DNA from: Candidatus Parachristensenella avicola
GTDB taxonomy: Bacteria; Bacillota; Clostridia; Christensenellales; UMGS416
Assembly (NCBI GenBank): GCA_904420205.1
Contig: CAJFUN010000030.1
Span: 1 to 64,000, forward strand
Length of the DNA: 64,000 nucleotides
Direction: 5' to 3'
This document shows positions 18,302 to 26,704 of this stretch, one piece after another (the first letter of the stretch is position 1; every line of letters starts with the position of its first letter). The notes beneath the pieces are model-generated. The model was not told where the DNA came from and made no database searches. It saw only the letters and a program-made list of their open reading frames with translations. A program made the position numbers and the translations under genes.

Positions 18302-18521
18302 ACGACCTCACTCTCCATCTACTTATTTTCTCTTACCGGCCCTGAAAACCGGTCAAAGACATTACATGGGGGCTTTTCCTTCACGCCCATCGCCCACGAA
18401 CCATGAAAATGAAAAACACAGCTAGCGTTCATCCTTCCTCGATGTGCCCTGCTGATCGTGGGTCTTTCACATTTCCTACAAGAGCCGTTTCCCAAGCGGC
18501 ATTTTCCTTGCGGTTAAGCTT
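18302..18521 (-). other. Long 5' leader of the sugar permease operon
   Basis: About 210 transcribed bases precede the first permease. It contains a 5-bp hairpin ACCGG/CCGGT (around 18335-18353) and a GGGC/GCCC hairpin near 18372-18388. A 37-codon frame from 18432 to 18319 has its ATG too close to a GAAGG site to look well translated. No known riboswitch core was recognised. Confidence 0.4.
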
Positions 18522-18550
18522 ATTTTAGTTTACATCTTAGCCTTTGTCAA
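18522..18550 (-). promoter_or_regulatory. Promoter of the sugar permease operon
   Basis: On the minus strand TTGACA (18545-18550), 17 bases, TAAAAT (18522-18527): a full -35 match and five of six at -10. Confidence 0.75.
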
Positions 18551-18848
18551 TATGCGTATAGATTGCATCGGCGCGCTGTGCAGTTTCACTAACCGAAAAA
18601 CGGATGCATGGCCTCGTTTTTTTCCGAACATTTGATTTTCATTGAATTTCAGCCATTAATTGTGAAAGTTCAAAATGTGTTCAATTTTTCTACATAGTTT
18701 TATTTGTCTTTTTTTTCACCGACAACCTGCCCAAATTGTGAACGCAGACTGTTGGGCTATTTGAATAGGTGAAATTTGAACATATAAACCTGGCGAACGA
18801 GTCAAAATTGTACATATCGATTTTTGTCCTTTTCTTTCTGAAATTGCG
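18551..18848. other. AT-rich intergenic stretch, no gene seen
   Basis: About 300 bases between the permease promoter and the terminator of the DUF4838 gene. Homopolymer-rich and low in GC. Short frames here lack ribosome binding sites. It may hold upstream control sites for the permease promoter, but none can be named. Confidence 0.5.
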
Positions 18849-18876
18849 AAAACCCCGGCAATTTTGCCGGGGTTTT
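18849..18876 (-). terminator. Terminator of the DUF4838 gene
   Basis: AAAACCCCGGCAA and its inverted copy flank a 2-base loop (18849-18876). T follow on both strands, so it may act in both directions. It lies about 70 bases past the stop of the DUF4838 gene. Confidence 0.75.
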
Positions 18877-18945
18877 CCAGGTTTTCTAGTTAAATATTCC
18901 AAGCATCCTTCTTCGCTTTTTGCCCGGAAATTTCCGCTTTACGCC

Positions 18946-20676
18946 TTATTCCCAGCGGCGCTTAAAGGGCTGCTCAATCCGCTCCCGGGCCTGCTCCATG
19001 GTACGGCCCTCCCAGATTTCATCGATGCCGAAGCGGGCAAAATCACCAAAGAGCGATTCGATCGCCTCCGGACGGCCCTCCGTGTCCACCGGCTGCATCA
19101 TAATCTCAAAGTACCGAATCGGCAGCCGGGCAATCTCGACCCGTTCCAGAATCTCGTCGTTGTCCGCCATGGCCTCCGCCTTATCGAAGAGCGCCTTCAG
19201 CTGGGGCATGATGGGCGTGAGGTAATCGATACGCGGCGGGTCGTAGATACCGAAATGAATATCGGGGTTCGCCTCGACCGCCTGATGGATCATCCGGTAA
19301 TAGGCCATAAGCGGCTGAGCGGCGTTGCCAAAGTAGCCGACCATGAATTCCTCCACCAGCGTATCGGTATCCAGCGTAGGATCCCACATCAGGTGTGTCA
19401 GCACATAGCTGCGCAGTTCCGCTAGCTCGCACTTGCCGCAGGCAGCGGTAGCCCCTTCTTCAAAAAGCCCCTTCACGTTGTGATCGATGAAGAACTGAAT
19501 ATTCTCCTTGAGCACATGGAAGTTGGGGAAGGGCATGAAGTAGTGGGAGAAGTTTACCACGTAATCCCATACATACAGCCGATCGCAGACCTTAGCCCAT
19601 TCCTTTAGATCGTGCTGGAAGGAGTCGCCATGAACCTTATCGGCAAAAGAGCAGATTTCGTCGCACTGGGCCAGCGGGTGGGCGAAGCAGCACTCGATGG
19701 AGCATAGCCGCACGCATACATTATGCCGCGGGCGCACATGCTTGGGCGCCGGGCGGGTGTACTGATAGGCCAGCGTGTCGATTACGATATGGGGATAATC
19801 CTTTTCAATCGCCTCCGCCACCTGGTTGACAAAATGGATCAGCGTACCCGCATGGCTGCCTTCCGCCTCGTCGATGGCGCGGCAAGCGTCGCATTCGCAG
19901 TAGTTATACCAGTCGTTCTGGGAAACTGAAATGATGCTGGCTTCCGGATGTTCCTCAATCCACTGGCGCACCTTTTTTATCACCAGCGCCAGCACGTCAT
20001 GGTTCGTCAAGCACAGCTGGGTATGGTATTTTTCTCCGCAGCGTTCGCCATTGACCAGCGAAAAGTATTCCGGATGGCTCTCAAAATACTCGTCCACCGG
20101 CACCAAAGACTCAAAGGTATGCACAAAGGGGAAATAAGAGATATTCCCGCCTTGCTCCGCGGTGCATTTCATCGTCTGACCATTGTTCTTGTTGCGGGCA
20201 GCCCAGGCGCCGTCCATGGAGTCTACCCAGAAGGACTCCCGGTATTCCAGCGCAGGCACCTGCCGTTCATCTAAGCAGGGCACCTTTAGCGTGCTGCGGG
20301 TCGGAATGTGGCTGACCTTGGAAGAGAACCAACGGCAACCCAGCTTCTCCAGGAAAGTATATACGCCATAAAGCGTGCCGCGCTTAGCGCCGCCGGCAAT
20401 GATCAAGCGCTCGCCCTGGGTTTTCAGGATAAAGCCTTCGTCGCCTAATTGCGCTTCGCTCACATCCACACCCATCGCGCGGGCCGCCTCGCCGCCGCCC
20501 ACGATGATGCACCGCTCTGGCAGCTGGCCGCCCACCTGCACGGGGAATACGGCGTTCGTCATCTGCAGAAGGAAGCTCGCCAGCTCCCTTGCGGCATACT
20601 GCTCGCTGACCGAAGCCTTTTCATCGACGATAATGACATACTCCGTCTTTTTGTCCTTGGCTACGATAAAGCTCAT
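18946..20676 (-). CDS. DUF4838 family protein, probable glycoside hydrolase
   Basis: A cytoplasmic-looking protein of 576 residues without a signal peptide. Start at 20676 (MSFIVAKDKKTEY) follows AAGGAGATATC; a longer in-frame start is not supported. The N-terminal domain (about 10-115) resembles the small alpha/beta domain found before catalytic barrels in GH20 and alpha-glucuronidases: ASVSEQYAARELASFL, then GTLYGVYTFLEKLGCRWF. The DUF4838 part has SVSQNDWYNYCECDACRAID near residue 215-235, with a Cys pair, and VWDYVVNFSHYFMPFPN near residue 370. DUF4838 proteins sit in glycan loci, and their substrate is mostly unknown. It is divergent from the SGNH and glycosidase genes. Confidence 0.78.
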   Translation of the reverse strand: MSFIVAKDKKTEYVIIVDEKASVSEQYAARELASFLLQMTNAVFPVQVGGQLPERCIIVGGGEAARAMGVDVSEAQLGDEGFILKTQGERLIIAGGAKRGTLYGVYTFLEKLGCRWFSSKVSHIPTRSTLKVPCLDERQVPALEYRESFWVDSMDGAWAARNKNNGQTMKCTAEQGGNISYFPFVHTFESLVPVDEYFESHPEYFSLVNGERCGEKYHTQLCLTNHDVLALVIKKVRQWIEEHPEASIISVSQNDWYNYCECDACRAIDEAEGSHAGTLIHFVNQVAEAIEKDYPHIVIDTLAYQYTRPAPKHVRPRHNVCVRLCSIECCFAHPLAQCDEICSFADKVHGDSFQHDLKEWAKVCDRLYVWDYVVNFSHYFMPFPNFHVLKENIQFFIDHNVKGLFEEGATAACGKCELAELRSYVLTHLMWDPTLDTDTLVEEFMVGYFGNAAQPLMAYYRMIHQAVEANPDIHFGIYDPPRIDYLTPIMPQLKALFDKAEAMADNDEILERVEIARLPIRYFEIMMQPVDTEGRPEAIESLFGDFARFGIDEIWEGRTMEQARERIEQPFKRRWE

Positions 20677-20899
20677 GATTCGATATCTCCTTATATCCAG
20701 ATAGGGGAACCCGTCCCCCCCCCTCACGGGATGAATTATAATGGCTTTGCTGGCCGTGCGCAAGGCCCAATTGTCCCGGATCCCCTAGCTATGCAGAATA
20801 TTGCCCTGCCAATACGTATCGTTTCTCCATGGACTTTCGGTATTTTCGTTATAAAAATGAATATAGGGAAGTACGAAAAAGATTAAGGAGGCTGTTTTT

Positions 20900-21985
20900 A
20901 TGACGCTTGCCAATACGCATACCAAGCTGGCCGCAGGCGGCGACTTTACCATTGTCTATATGGGCGGCTCCATCACCCAGGCGGGCACCATGCCGCTTAA
21001 CCAGCATATGGAGCCCTGGGGATATCGGGATCATATCACCGATTGGCTGCGAAAACGTTATCCGGCGGCCCATATCCGCGACGTCCACGCCGCGGTAGCC
21101 GGCACCGGCTCGGAATTTGGCGTGCTGCGCATGGAAAAGGACGTACACCCCTATCATCCCGACCTCGTCTTTGTGGAGTACGCCGTCAACGACGGAGGCG
21201 GCGACCGCATGCACCTGAAGCAAACGATGGAGGGCATTGTCCGGCAGATTTGGAGCCGCAATCCTATGGCCGACATTGTCTTTGTCTATACGCTGGGCCG
21301 CGGTATGTTCTACGACTATGCCAAAGAGAAGCTACCGGGTTCCATTGCCGCTCACACCCAGGTTGCCCGCTATTACGGCATTCCCGAAGTAACCATGGGC
21401 TGGGAATTCTGGCTTCGGGAGCTCAAAGGTGAAATGGACTGGGACGCCTACTTTACCGATGACGTGCATCCCAATGCTGAAGGGCACGCTTTTTACGGCC
21501 AGGTTGTCGCACGCGAGCTGACGCCGCTGCTAACCGGCGAGGCCGCGCCCCACGTTATGCCCTCAGCGCTGACGCCTCATCCTTGGATCGATACCCATAT
21601 GACCTATGTGAAGGATATCCCTCATGACGGATGGGCGGAAGAGCATCATCTTTATTGGAACTATGATCTCACCTGGGTATGCTCAGACCAGCCCGGGCAT
21701 ACCCTGCAGTATCAATTTGAGGGAAATCTCATCGGCGTATACTGGCATCTTGCCATGGATACCGGCGATGTAGAAATTTCTATCGACGGCGAACCCTGGC
21801 GCCGTTCCCCTACCTGGGATGGGTGGGTGCTCCAAGCGCCGGAACGGATCAACTACAAAATCTGGGCCGACGATCTGCCCGACGGCCCCCATCAACTGCG
21901 GCTGCGGATTGCCGACGGCAGCCAATGGGCCAAATGCCAGGGCAATAACATTCGGCTGATCGCCTTTATGACCGCAAAATTTTAG
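20900..21985 (+). CDS. SGNH/GDSL-type hydrolase, probable carbohydrate esterase
   Basis: 361 residues without a signal peptide. The SGNH blocks are clear: Ser in YMGGSITQAG near 20-29, Gly in AVAGTGSEFG near 64-73, Asn in VEYAVNDGGG near 91-100, and Asp/His in FTDDVHPNAEGHAFYG near 189-204. A beta-rich C-terminal part (about 235-361) looks like an added substrate-binding domain. Such enzymes often remove acetyl groups from glycans. Strong AAGGAGG site; followed ten bases later by a glycosidase gene, so the two probably act on one intracellular oligosaccharide. Confidence 0.85.
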   Translation: MTLANTHTKLAAGGDFTIVYMGGSITQAGTMPLNQHMEPWGYRDHITDWLRKRYPAAHIRDVHAAVAGTGSEFGVLRMEKDVHPYHPDLVFVEYAVNDGGGDRMHLKQTMEGIVRQIWSRNPMADIVFVYTLGRGMFYDYAKEKLPGSIAAHTQVARYYGIPEVTMGWEFWLRELKGEMDWDAYFTDDVHPNAEGHAFYGQVVARELTPLLTGEAAPHVMPSALTPHPWIDTHMTYVKDIPHDGWAEEHHLYWNYDLTWVCSDQPGHTLQYQFEGNLIGVYWHLAMDTGDVEISIDGEPWRRSPTWDGWVLQAPERINYKIWADDLPDGPHQLRLRIADGSQWAKCQGNNIRLIAFMTAKF

Positions 21986-21995
21986 GAGGTAAACG

Positions 21996-23036
21996 ATGCT
22001 AAAGAACCACATGGTGGGAATTACCCCTGCCTTTGACGGGCCTAACTATGAACTCATGCGCCAGGCCGGCTTCGAGTGGGTCCGCCAGGGCTATAACTTC
22101 CCCTTTGAAGATCGCATCGGCGGCAAGCTCTCTCAAAGTTTCCTGAAGTCCGACGCTGAAATCGACCGGTATTTGGCAGAGGGCTTCGGTGTGCTGTGCA
22201 ACTTTCCCGGGCCCGGCTCCATGCGTTTTGTCCCTGCCGAAGGTAAGACCGTCTATTCCCGCGGTACGCCGCTATGGATGGGTGAACTGACCGAAGACCG
22301 CTACTATGACCAGCTATTTGAAATGGCCAAGTGGATGGGGGAATATACCAAAGGAAAAATTACCTATTGGCAAGTAGCTAACGAACCCGATATCGATATT
22401 TTCTATGGCCCGTTGACCCGGGAGCAAAACGTCCGCTGGCTGCTGACAGCCGCCCGCGGCCTGAAAGCCGGCAATCCTGATGCCCAGTGCGGGATCAATC
22501 TAGGCTTTATCAATGACTATGCCCGCTTCCTGCTGAAGGCTATCTATGTAATCCCCGATTCCCCCTTTGATTATCTGGGTATCGACGGCTATATGGGCAG
22601 CTGGCAGCCCGGCGGCCCGGACAGCTGGATCGGATATATCGACGAGGTGACCGAAATTACCGGGAAACCCGTCATTATCAACGAGTGGGGATATTCCTCG
22701 CTGCAGTGGGGAGAAAAGCTGACAGACCTGGAACGCAAGAATTTTTATAACCAGGACGTATGCCGCAACAAATATTGGGATAAGGTGTGGGGCAAGGGGC
22801 ATACCCCCGAAGCTCAGGCGGACTACGTCATCCGCTGCCAGGAAATCTTTGCCCAGCACCCCAATGTAATCGGTAACTTCTTCTTCCGCTGGAGCGATGC
22901 AGAAACCTGCTGGCAGTGCGGCGAGCCTGACTGCCCCGCCGAATGCGCCTGGGGCTGCGTGGATACCCATGAAAATCCCAAACCTGCTTATTGGGCCTTA
23001 AAAGAAGGCAATAAGCGCTACTTTAACAAGGGATAA
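21996..23036 (+). CDS. Clan-A-like glycoside hydrolase
   Basis: 346 residues, no signal peptide, predicted (beta/alpha)8 barrel. The acid/base Glu is likely in WQVANEPDIDIF near residue 127 and the nucleophile Glu in PVIINEWGYSSLQW near residue 228, the spacing of clan GH-A families such as GH5 or GH39. The C-terminal region has a Cys-rich patch (CWQCGEPDCPAECAWGC), unusual in this clan and perhaps a metal site. Downstream partner of the SGNH gene and closed by a terminator. Substrate unknown. Confidence 0.78.
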   Translation: MLKNHMVGITPAFDGPNYELMRQAGFEWVRQGYNFPFEDRIGGKLSQSFLKSDAEIDRYLAEGFGVLCNFPGPGSMRFVPAEGKTVYSRGTPLWMGELTEDRYYDQLFEMAKWMGEYTKGKITYWQVANEPDIDIFYGPLTREQNVRWLLTAARGLKAGNPDAQCGINLGFINDYARFLLKAIYVIPDSPFDYLGIDGYMGSWQPGGPDSWIGYIDEVTEITGKPVIINEWGYSSLQWGEKLTDLERKNFYNQDVCRNKYWDKVWGKGHTPEAQADYVIRCQEIFAQHPNVIGNFFFRWSDAETCWQCGEPDCPAECAWGCVDTHENPKPAYWALKEGNKRYFNKG

Positions 23037-23047
23037 TTTCCCACACA

Positions 23048-23096
23048 GCAAAAGGCCGCCATCCCATGGCCAGGGACTGGCGGCCTTTTGCTTTTA
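23048..23096 (+). terminator. Terminator after the SGNH-glycosidase pair
   Basis: A 14-bp perfect inverted repeat (23048-23061 and 23078-23091) is followed by TTTTATT, 11 bases past the glycosidase stop. Confidence 0.85.
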
Positions 23097-23110
23097 TTGC
23101 CAAAATTTAG

Positions 23111-23455
23111 CTAGGAAAGACGGTCCTTGAAAAAATTCCCATCCTTTCGTTTCTTCGCCGTCATCCTGAAGATCACACAGCCGTCCGGGCATACGACATC
23201 TTTGCTGTACGCGCTGCTTCCCCCGATATTTTCTAAATTGCCCCCGCTTCTTACCGCCTCCATAATGGGAAACATCATCATCATAACCTTTGAGCAGATC
23301 CCCTGCCCCTGGGCGTTCACCGGGCATCCATAGCCGCAGGTATAGATATCGCCAATTTCTTCTCCGTTTCTGCAATAGCCCTCCGTCTGGCTTCCGCGGA
23401 GGAATCCGATTACCTCAATCTTCCACTCATATTCCTCATCATACCATTTTTTCAT
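23111..23455 (-). CDS. TIGR04076 family small protein
   Basis: 114 residues of unknown function. The family pattern is visible: an N-terminal strand EYEWKIEVIG, GYCRNGEEIGD near 26-36, GQGICSKVMMMMFPIMEAVRSGG in pieces around 50-72, and CPDGCVIFRM near 89-98. Several conserved Cys suggest metal or Fe-S binding but this is unproven. It converges with the preceding glycosidase gene. Confidence 0.75.
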   Translation of the reverse strand: MKKWYDEEYEWKIEVIGFLRGSQTEGYCRNGEEIGDIYTCGYGCPVNAQGQGICSKVMMMMFPIMEAVRSGGNLENIGGSSAYSKDVVCPDGCVIFRMTAKKRKDGNFFKDRLS

Positions 23456-23581
23456 GCTCGTCCACCGCCATTATCTTCGATTTGCCGCTATTTTATCATG
23501 CAGCAGCTTCCGAAGGCAACCGCGCCTTCCCCGTCGCCAATCCTCAGCGCAAAAAACGGAGGATTACATGCCAATAAAGGC

Positions 23582-23610
23582 TTTTCATTGAGCCGTTTTC
23601 GCGGTATGCT
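23582..23610 (+). promoter_or_regulatory. Possible promoter of the GH127 gene
   Basis: TTTTCA (23582-23587), 17 bases, TATGCT (23605-23610), each four of six to consensus, about 40 bases before the start. Confidence 0.4.
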
Positions 23611-23652
23611 GAAGGAGAACGACGCGTAAGGACGCCTGCAAAGGAGGAGCAC

Positions 23653-25488
23653 ATGCATTCGATTCCCTTTGACCGCACCCGGCTTACGTCCGGATTCTGG
23701 CAGGATAAGCAGCGTATGGTGCTGGATACCTCTATCGAGGCAGTACGGACCCGCTTTGAACAGACCGGCCGCTTTGCCGCCTTTGATTTTACCTGGAAAC
23801 CCGGCGATCCCGGCAAACCCCACATTTTCTGGGACTCAGACATTGCCAAATGGATCGAAGGCGCCGCCTATGCCCTGCGTCTTGAACCCAACCCGGCGCT
23901 GGAGGCTCAAGTAGACGCGGTGGTCGAAAAAATCATCGCCCACCAAGAAGCGGACGGCTATTTCAATATCTATTTCACCGTAGTGGAGCCGGGCAAACGC
24001 TTCACCCGGCGGACTGACCATGAGCTCTATGACGCGGGTCATCTGATCGAGGCCGCTTTAGCTTATGCCGACGCTACTGGAAAGCGGGCCTTCCTGGACG
24101 CTATGATCCGCTACGCCGACCTTATCGACCGGGTGTTCCGCGTAGAGGGTTCCGCCGCCTTTATCACCCCCGGGCATGAGGAGATTGAGCTTGCCTTGGT
24201 CAAGCTTTACCGTGCCACGGGCGAGCGCCGGTATCTGGATCTTGCTCTGTTTTTCGTAAACAAACGCGGCTGCCAGGCCGAAGAGGAGTACGCCGGATTT
24301 GCCGGCCGGGGTTATTGCCAGGACCGGCTGCCGGTGCGGGAAGAACCTGACGCGATCGGCCATGCGGTCCGCGCGGTCTACCTCTATTCAGCTATGGCGG
24401 ATCTCTATGCCGAAACCGGCGATGAGACGCTGATGGCAGCCTGCCGCCGTATGTTCGACAGCATCACCCAGCGCCGCATGTATATCACCGGCGGCATCGG
24501 CTCCTCCGCCCACGGCGAAGCCTTTACGCTGGATTATGACCTGCCGAACCTTACCGCCTATGCCGAAACCTGCGCCGCCTTGGGCCTTGCCCTGTTTGCC
24601 CGCCGGATGAGCGCCTTGGAACCGGACAGCCGCTACGCCGACGCCGCCGAGCGCGCCATGTATAACGGATTTCTTTCCGGCGTCTCTCTAGACGGCCGTT
24701 CCTTCTTCTACGAAAATCCTTTGGAGCTGCAGCCCCGGCTCAGAGGCCGCGATGAAACCATGCTGCATCAGGGAATCCATTTGCCTATTACCCAGCGTGT
24801 GGAAGTCTTCGACTGCTCCTGCTGCCCGCCCAATGTGCTGCGCTTTATCACCTCTATCGCCGACTTTCTCTATACCGAGCAGGCAGACGCGCTCTACGTC
24901 CACCATTACATGGCCGCTGAAACGCAAACCGGCGGTGGGATCATCCGCCAGCGGACGGGGTACCCCTATGAGGGGCGCGTGGAACTTTCCGTAACAGATC
25001 CGGCCTTTACCCGTCTTGCACTGCGCATCCCCGGCTGGTGCGGCCGCTTCACCCTCACGGTGGATGGCGTACCGGCAGGCTACCGCATGGATCGCGGATA
25101 CGCCTATGTAGATCTGCCCGCAGTCGGCTGCACCGTAGCGCTGGATATGGATATGCCTCCGGTTATGATGGAAGCCAACCCCCGGGTTGCCTCCGACTGC
25201 GGTCGGTACGCCCTGTGCCGCGGCCCCCTAGTCTACTGCCTGGAGGGTATCGACAACGGCGCGGATCTTCATGACTTGCGGGTTGACGCCGGCTCCTTTG
25301 CCTGCAAGTGGAACGACACGTTGAAAATGCCCATCATCACCGCGCAAGGCTGGCGCCGCCCGGCCACCGGCGCGCTCTATCGCCCCGCGGGACGTGAGCG
25401 CGTGGCCCAGCCCGTTACCTTTATCCCCTATTTTGCCTTCGCCAACCGGGGGGAAAGCGAAATGCTGGTGTGGTTCCTGGCCGAATAG
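23653..25488 (+). CDS. GH127 (DUF1680) beta-L-arabinofuranosidase-like enzyme
   Basis: 611 residues without a signal peptide, so probably acts on imported oligosaccharides. GH127 enzymes have an (alpha/alpha)6 barrel and a zinc-bound cysteine nucleophile. Landmarks: HQEADGYFNIYF near 96-107, HELYDAGHLIEAALAY near 122-137, YITGGIGSSAHGEAF near 276-290, YENPLELQ near 356, and the metal/nucleophile motif CSCCPPN near 390. The last third is beta-rich as in the family. Strong AAAGGAGG site. Together with the neighbouring SGNH and clan-A enzymes it suggests use of arabinose-containing plant glycans (inference). Confidence 0.88.
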   Translation: MHSIPFDRTRLTSGFWQDKQRMVLDTSIEAVRTRFEQTGRFAAFDFTWKPGDPGKPHIFWDSDIAKWIEGAAYALRLEPNPALEAQVDAVVEKIIAHQEADGYFNIYFTVVEPGKRFTRRTDHELYDAGHLIEAALAYADATGKRAFLDAMIRYADLIDRVFRVEGSAAFITPGHEEIELALVKLYRATGERRYLDLALFFVNKRGCQAEEEYAGFAGRGYCQDRLPVREEPDAIGHAVRAVYLYSAMADLYAETGDETLMAACRRMFDSITQRRMYITGGIGSSAHGEAFTLDYDLPNLTAYAETCAALGLALFARRMSALEPDSRYADAAERAMYNGFLSGVSLDGRSFFYENPLELQPRLRGRDETMLHQGIHLPITQRVEVFDCSCCPPNVLRFITSIADFLYTEQADALYVHHYMAAETQTGGGIIRQRTGYPYEGRVELSVTDPAFTRLALRIPGWCGRFTLTVDGVPAGYRMDRGYAYVDLPAVGCTVALDMDMPPVMMEANPRVASDCGRYALCRGPLVYCLEGIDNGADLHDLRVDAGSFACKWNDTLKMPIITAQGWRRPATGALYRPAGRERVAQPVTFIPYFAFANRGESEMLVWFLAE

Positions 25489-25720
25489 CTCCGATACGTT
25501 CATCCGATGGCGGCTTGCCGGATACGTCATTTGGACGGAAGCGCTCAAAGGCCGCCCTTTGTCTTCGCCCATCATGTTAGCACCGCTTTGGTATGCTTGC
25601 CCTGCTGCCGCGGCTCCCCTGTAAGGGAGGCTGCCCATGGGGCAACAAAAACTGCCGGCCGCACGGCTTGCATATGGGGCTTATCGTTCCGTATTCCGCT
25701 TAGTCCCGAATTTCATACAT
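25489..25720. other. Intergenic stretch, no convincing gene
   Basis: Short frames here have no good start. It contains one imperfect inverted repeat around GGCTCCCCTGTAAGGGAGG (near 25613-25632), reminiscent of dispersed palindromes in clostridial genomes, but a single copy cannot define a repeat. Confidence 0.4.
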
Positions 25721-25757
25721 AAAAAAGGTGTCCTGACTGATCAGGACACCTTTTTTT
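25721..25757. terminator. Bidirectional terminator between GH127 gene and lipoprotein gene
   Basis: A 16-bp perfect inverted repeat (25721-25736 and 25741-25756) with a 4-base loop; A-tract on one side and T-tract on the other let it end both convergent genes. Confidence 0.9.
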
Positions 25758-26704
25758 CAATCTTCCAAAGCCAGCCGGCCCAGGCCCCTTTGCCGCAGAT
25801 ATTCCTTAGCCTGCAGCTTCACGTCGTCATCCAGGGCGCTGGTATCCTTTAAGCCTTGCATAAAGCGCTGGGTATACTCAAAGGGGAATACGCTGCGCAC
25901 GGCGCTTTCGATCTGGGAATCCTCCACGCTGTCGTCGCTGAAGCGGGCTGATCCCAGCTGCCAGATGTTATCATCCACCCAGTCATATACCAGCCTCAAG
26001 GCCACATGGCCCTGCCGCACCGCCGTAAACGACGTCTCCGTCAGCGTATAGAGTCCATAGCTCAGCTGGGCGTACACTGTTACCGTATCCCTTTCCTTTT
26101 CCAGCCCAAATAGCTCCCACTGGCCGAAATACCCATCAGCATACCCATACCGCTGCCGCAGCAGCGCAGGGATCTCATGCTGCATGCGCATTTCAATCAC
26201 CGCATCCGAGTCCGTCTCAGGCTGGTAGGCAAAGCTGCGGCTGGTGAAGGAATGCTGCACATTCCATAGGGCGCACTCCATGCCGTAATATACGTATTCC
26301 GGCACCATCATCACCGCGCCATCGGCCCGGGTCGCATAGCGGCAACCATCGGACGCCACCATAATCTGGGCCAGCACGGTATCCTTATCGTCCAGTATCT
26401 CCACCTTTCGGTCAAAGCCGCACTGGGCTTCGTCGGTCAGCAGATAGCTGTCATCCTGAGCGGCCCAGAACAGCTGATTAGCCATCGCCGGGTCGGGCAC
26501 GTCGCCCACCGCCGTATCGCCCTCATAGATGCGAAGCCGCGTAGCCGGGCCGCTGAATTCGGGCACCGGCCGCGCTAAGGTAGATAAGGTAATCTCCGGC
26601 ACCCGTGTAGGTGCTTCATGATCCAGGAGCCGCGTCACATCGATGCTGCCGCAGCCAGAAAGCACCAGCGCCACGCAGAGCAGTACCGGGAGCAGCCGCC
26701 GCAT
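25757..26704 (-). CDS. Lipoprotein of unknown function
   Basis: 315 residues. A lipoprotein signal peptide with lipobox LSGC (Cys at residue 18) is clear, so the protein should be attached to the outer face of the membrane by Lgt and LspA. The mature part has no motif I recognise; it is moderately acidic and probably mostly beta with a C-terminal helix. Its ATG overlaps the last base of nagA, so it is co-transcribed with nagA. A role in cell-wall sugar handling is only a guess. Confidence 0.8.
   Translation of the reverse strand: MRRLLPVLLCVALVLSGCGSIDVTRLLDHEAPTRVPEITLSTLARPVPEFSGPATRLRIYEGDTAVGDVPDPAMANQLFWAAQDDSYLLTDEAQCGFDRKVEILDDKDTVLAQIMVASDGCRYATRADGAVMMVPEYVYYGMECALWNVQHSFTSRSFAYQPETDSDAVIEMRMQHEIPALLRQRYGYADGYFGQWELFGLEKERDTVTVYAQLSYGLYTLTETSFTAVRQGHVALRLVYDWVDDNIWQLGSARFSDDSVEDSQIESAVRSVFPFEYTQRFMQGLKDTSALDDDVKLQAKEYLRQRGLGRLALED

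Noticed and set aside
18690..18902. 70-codon minus-strand frame in the gap after the permease promoter
   Set aside because: No ribosome binding site and it contains the terminator hairpin of the DUF4838 gene.
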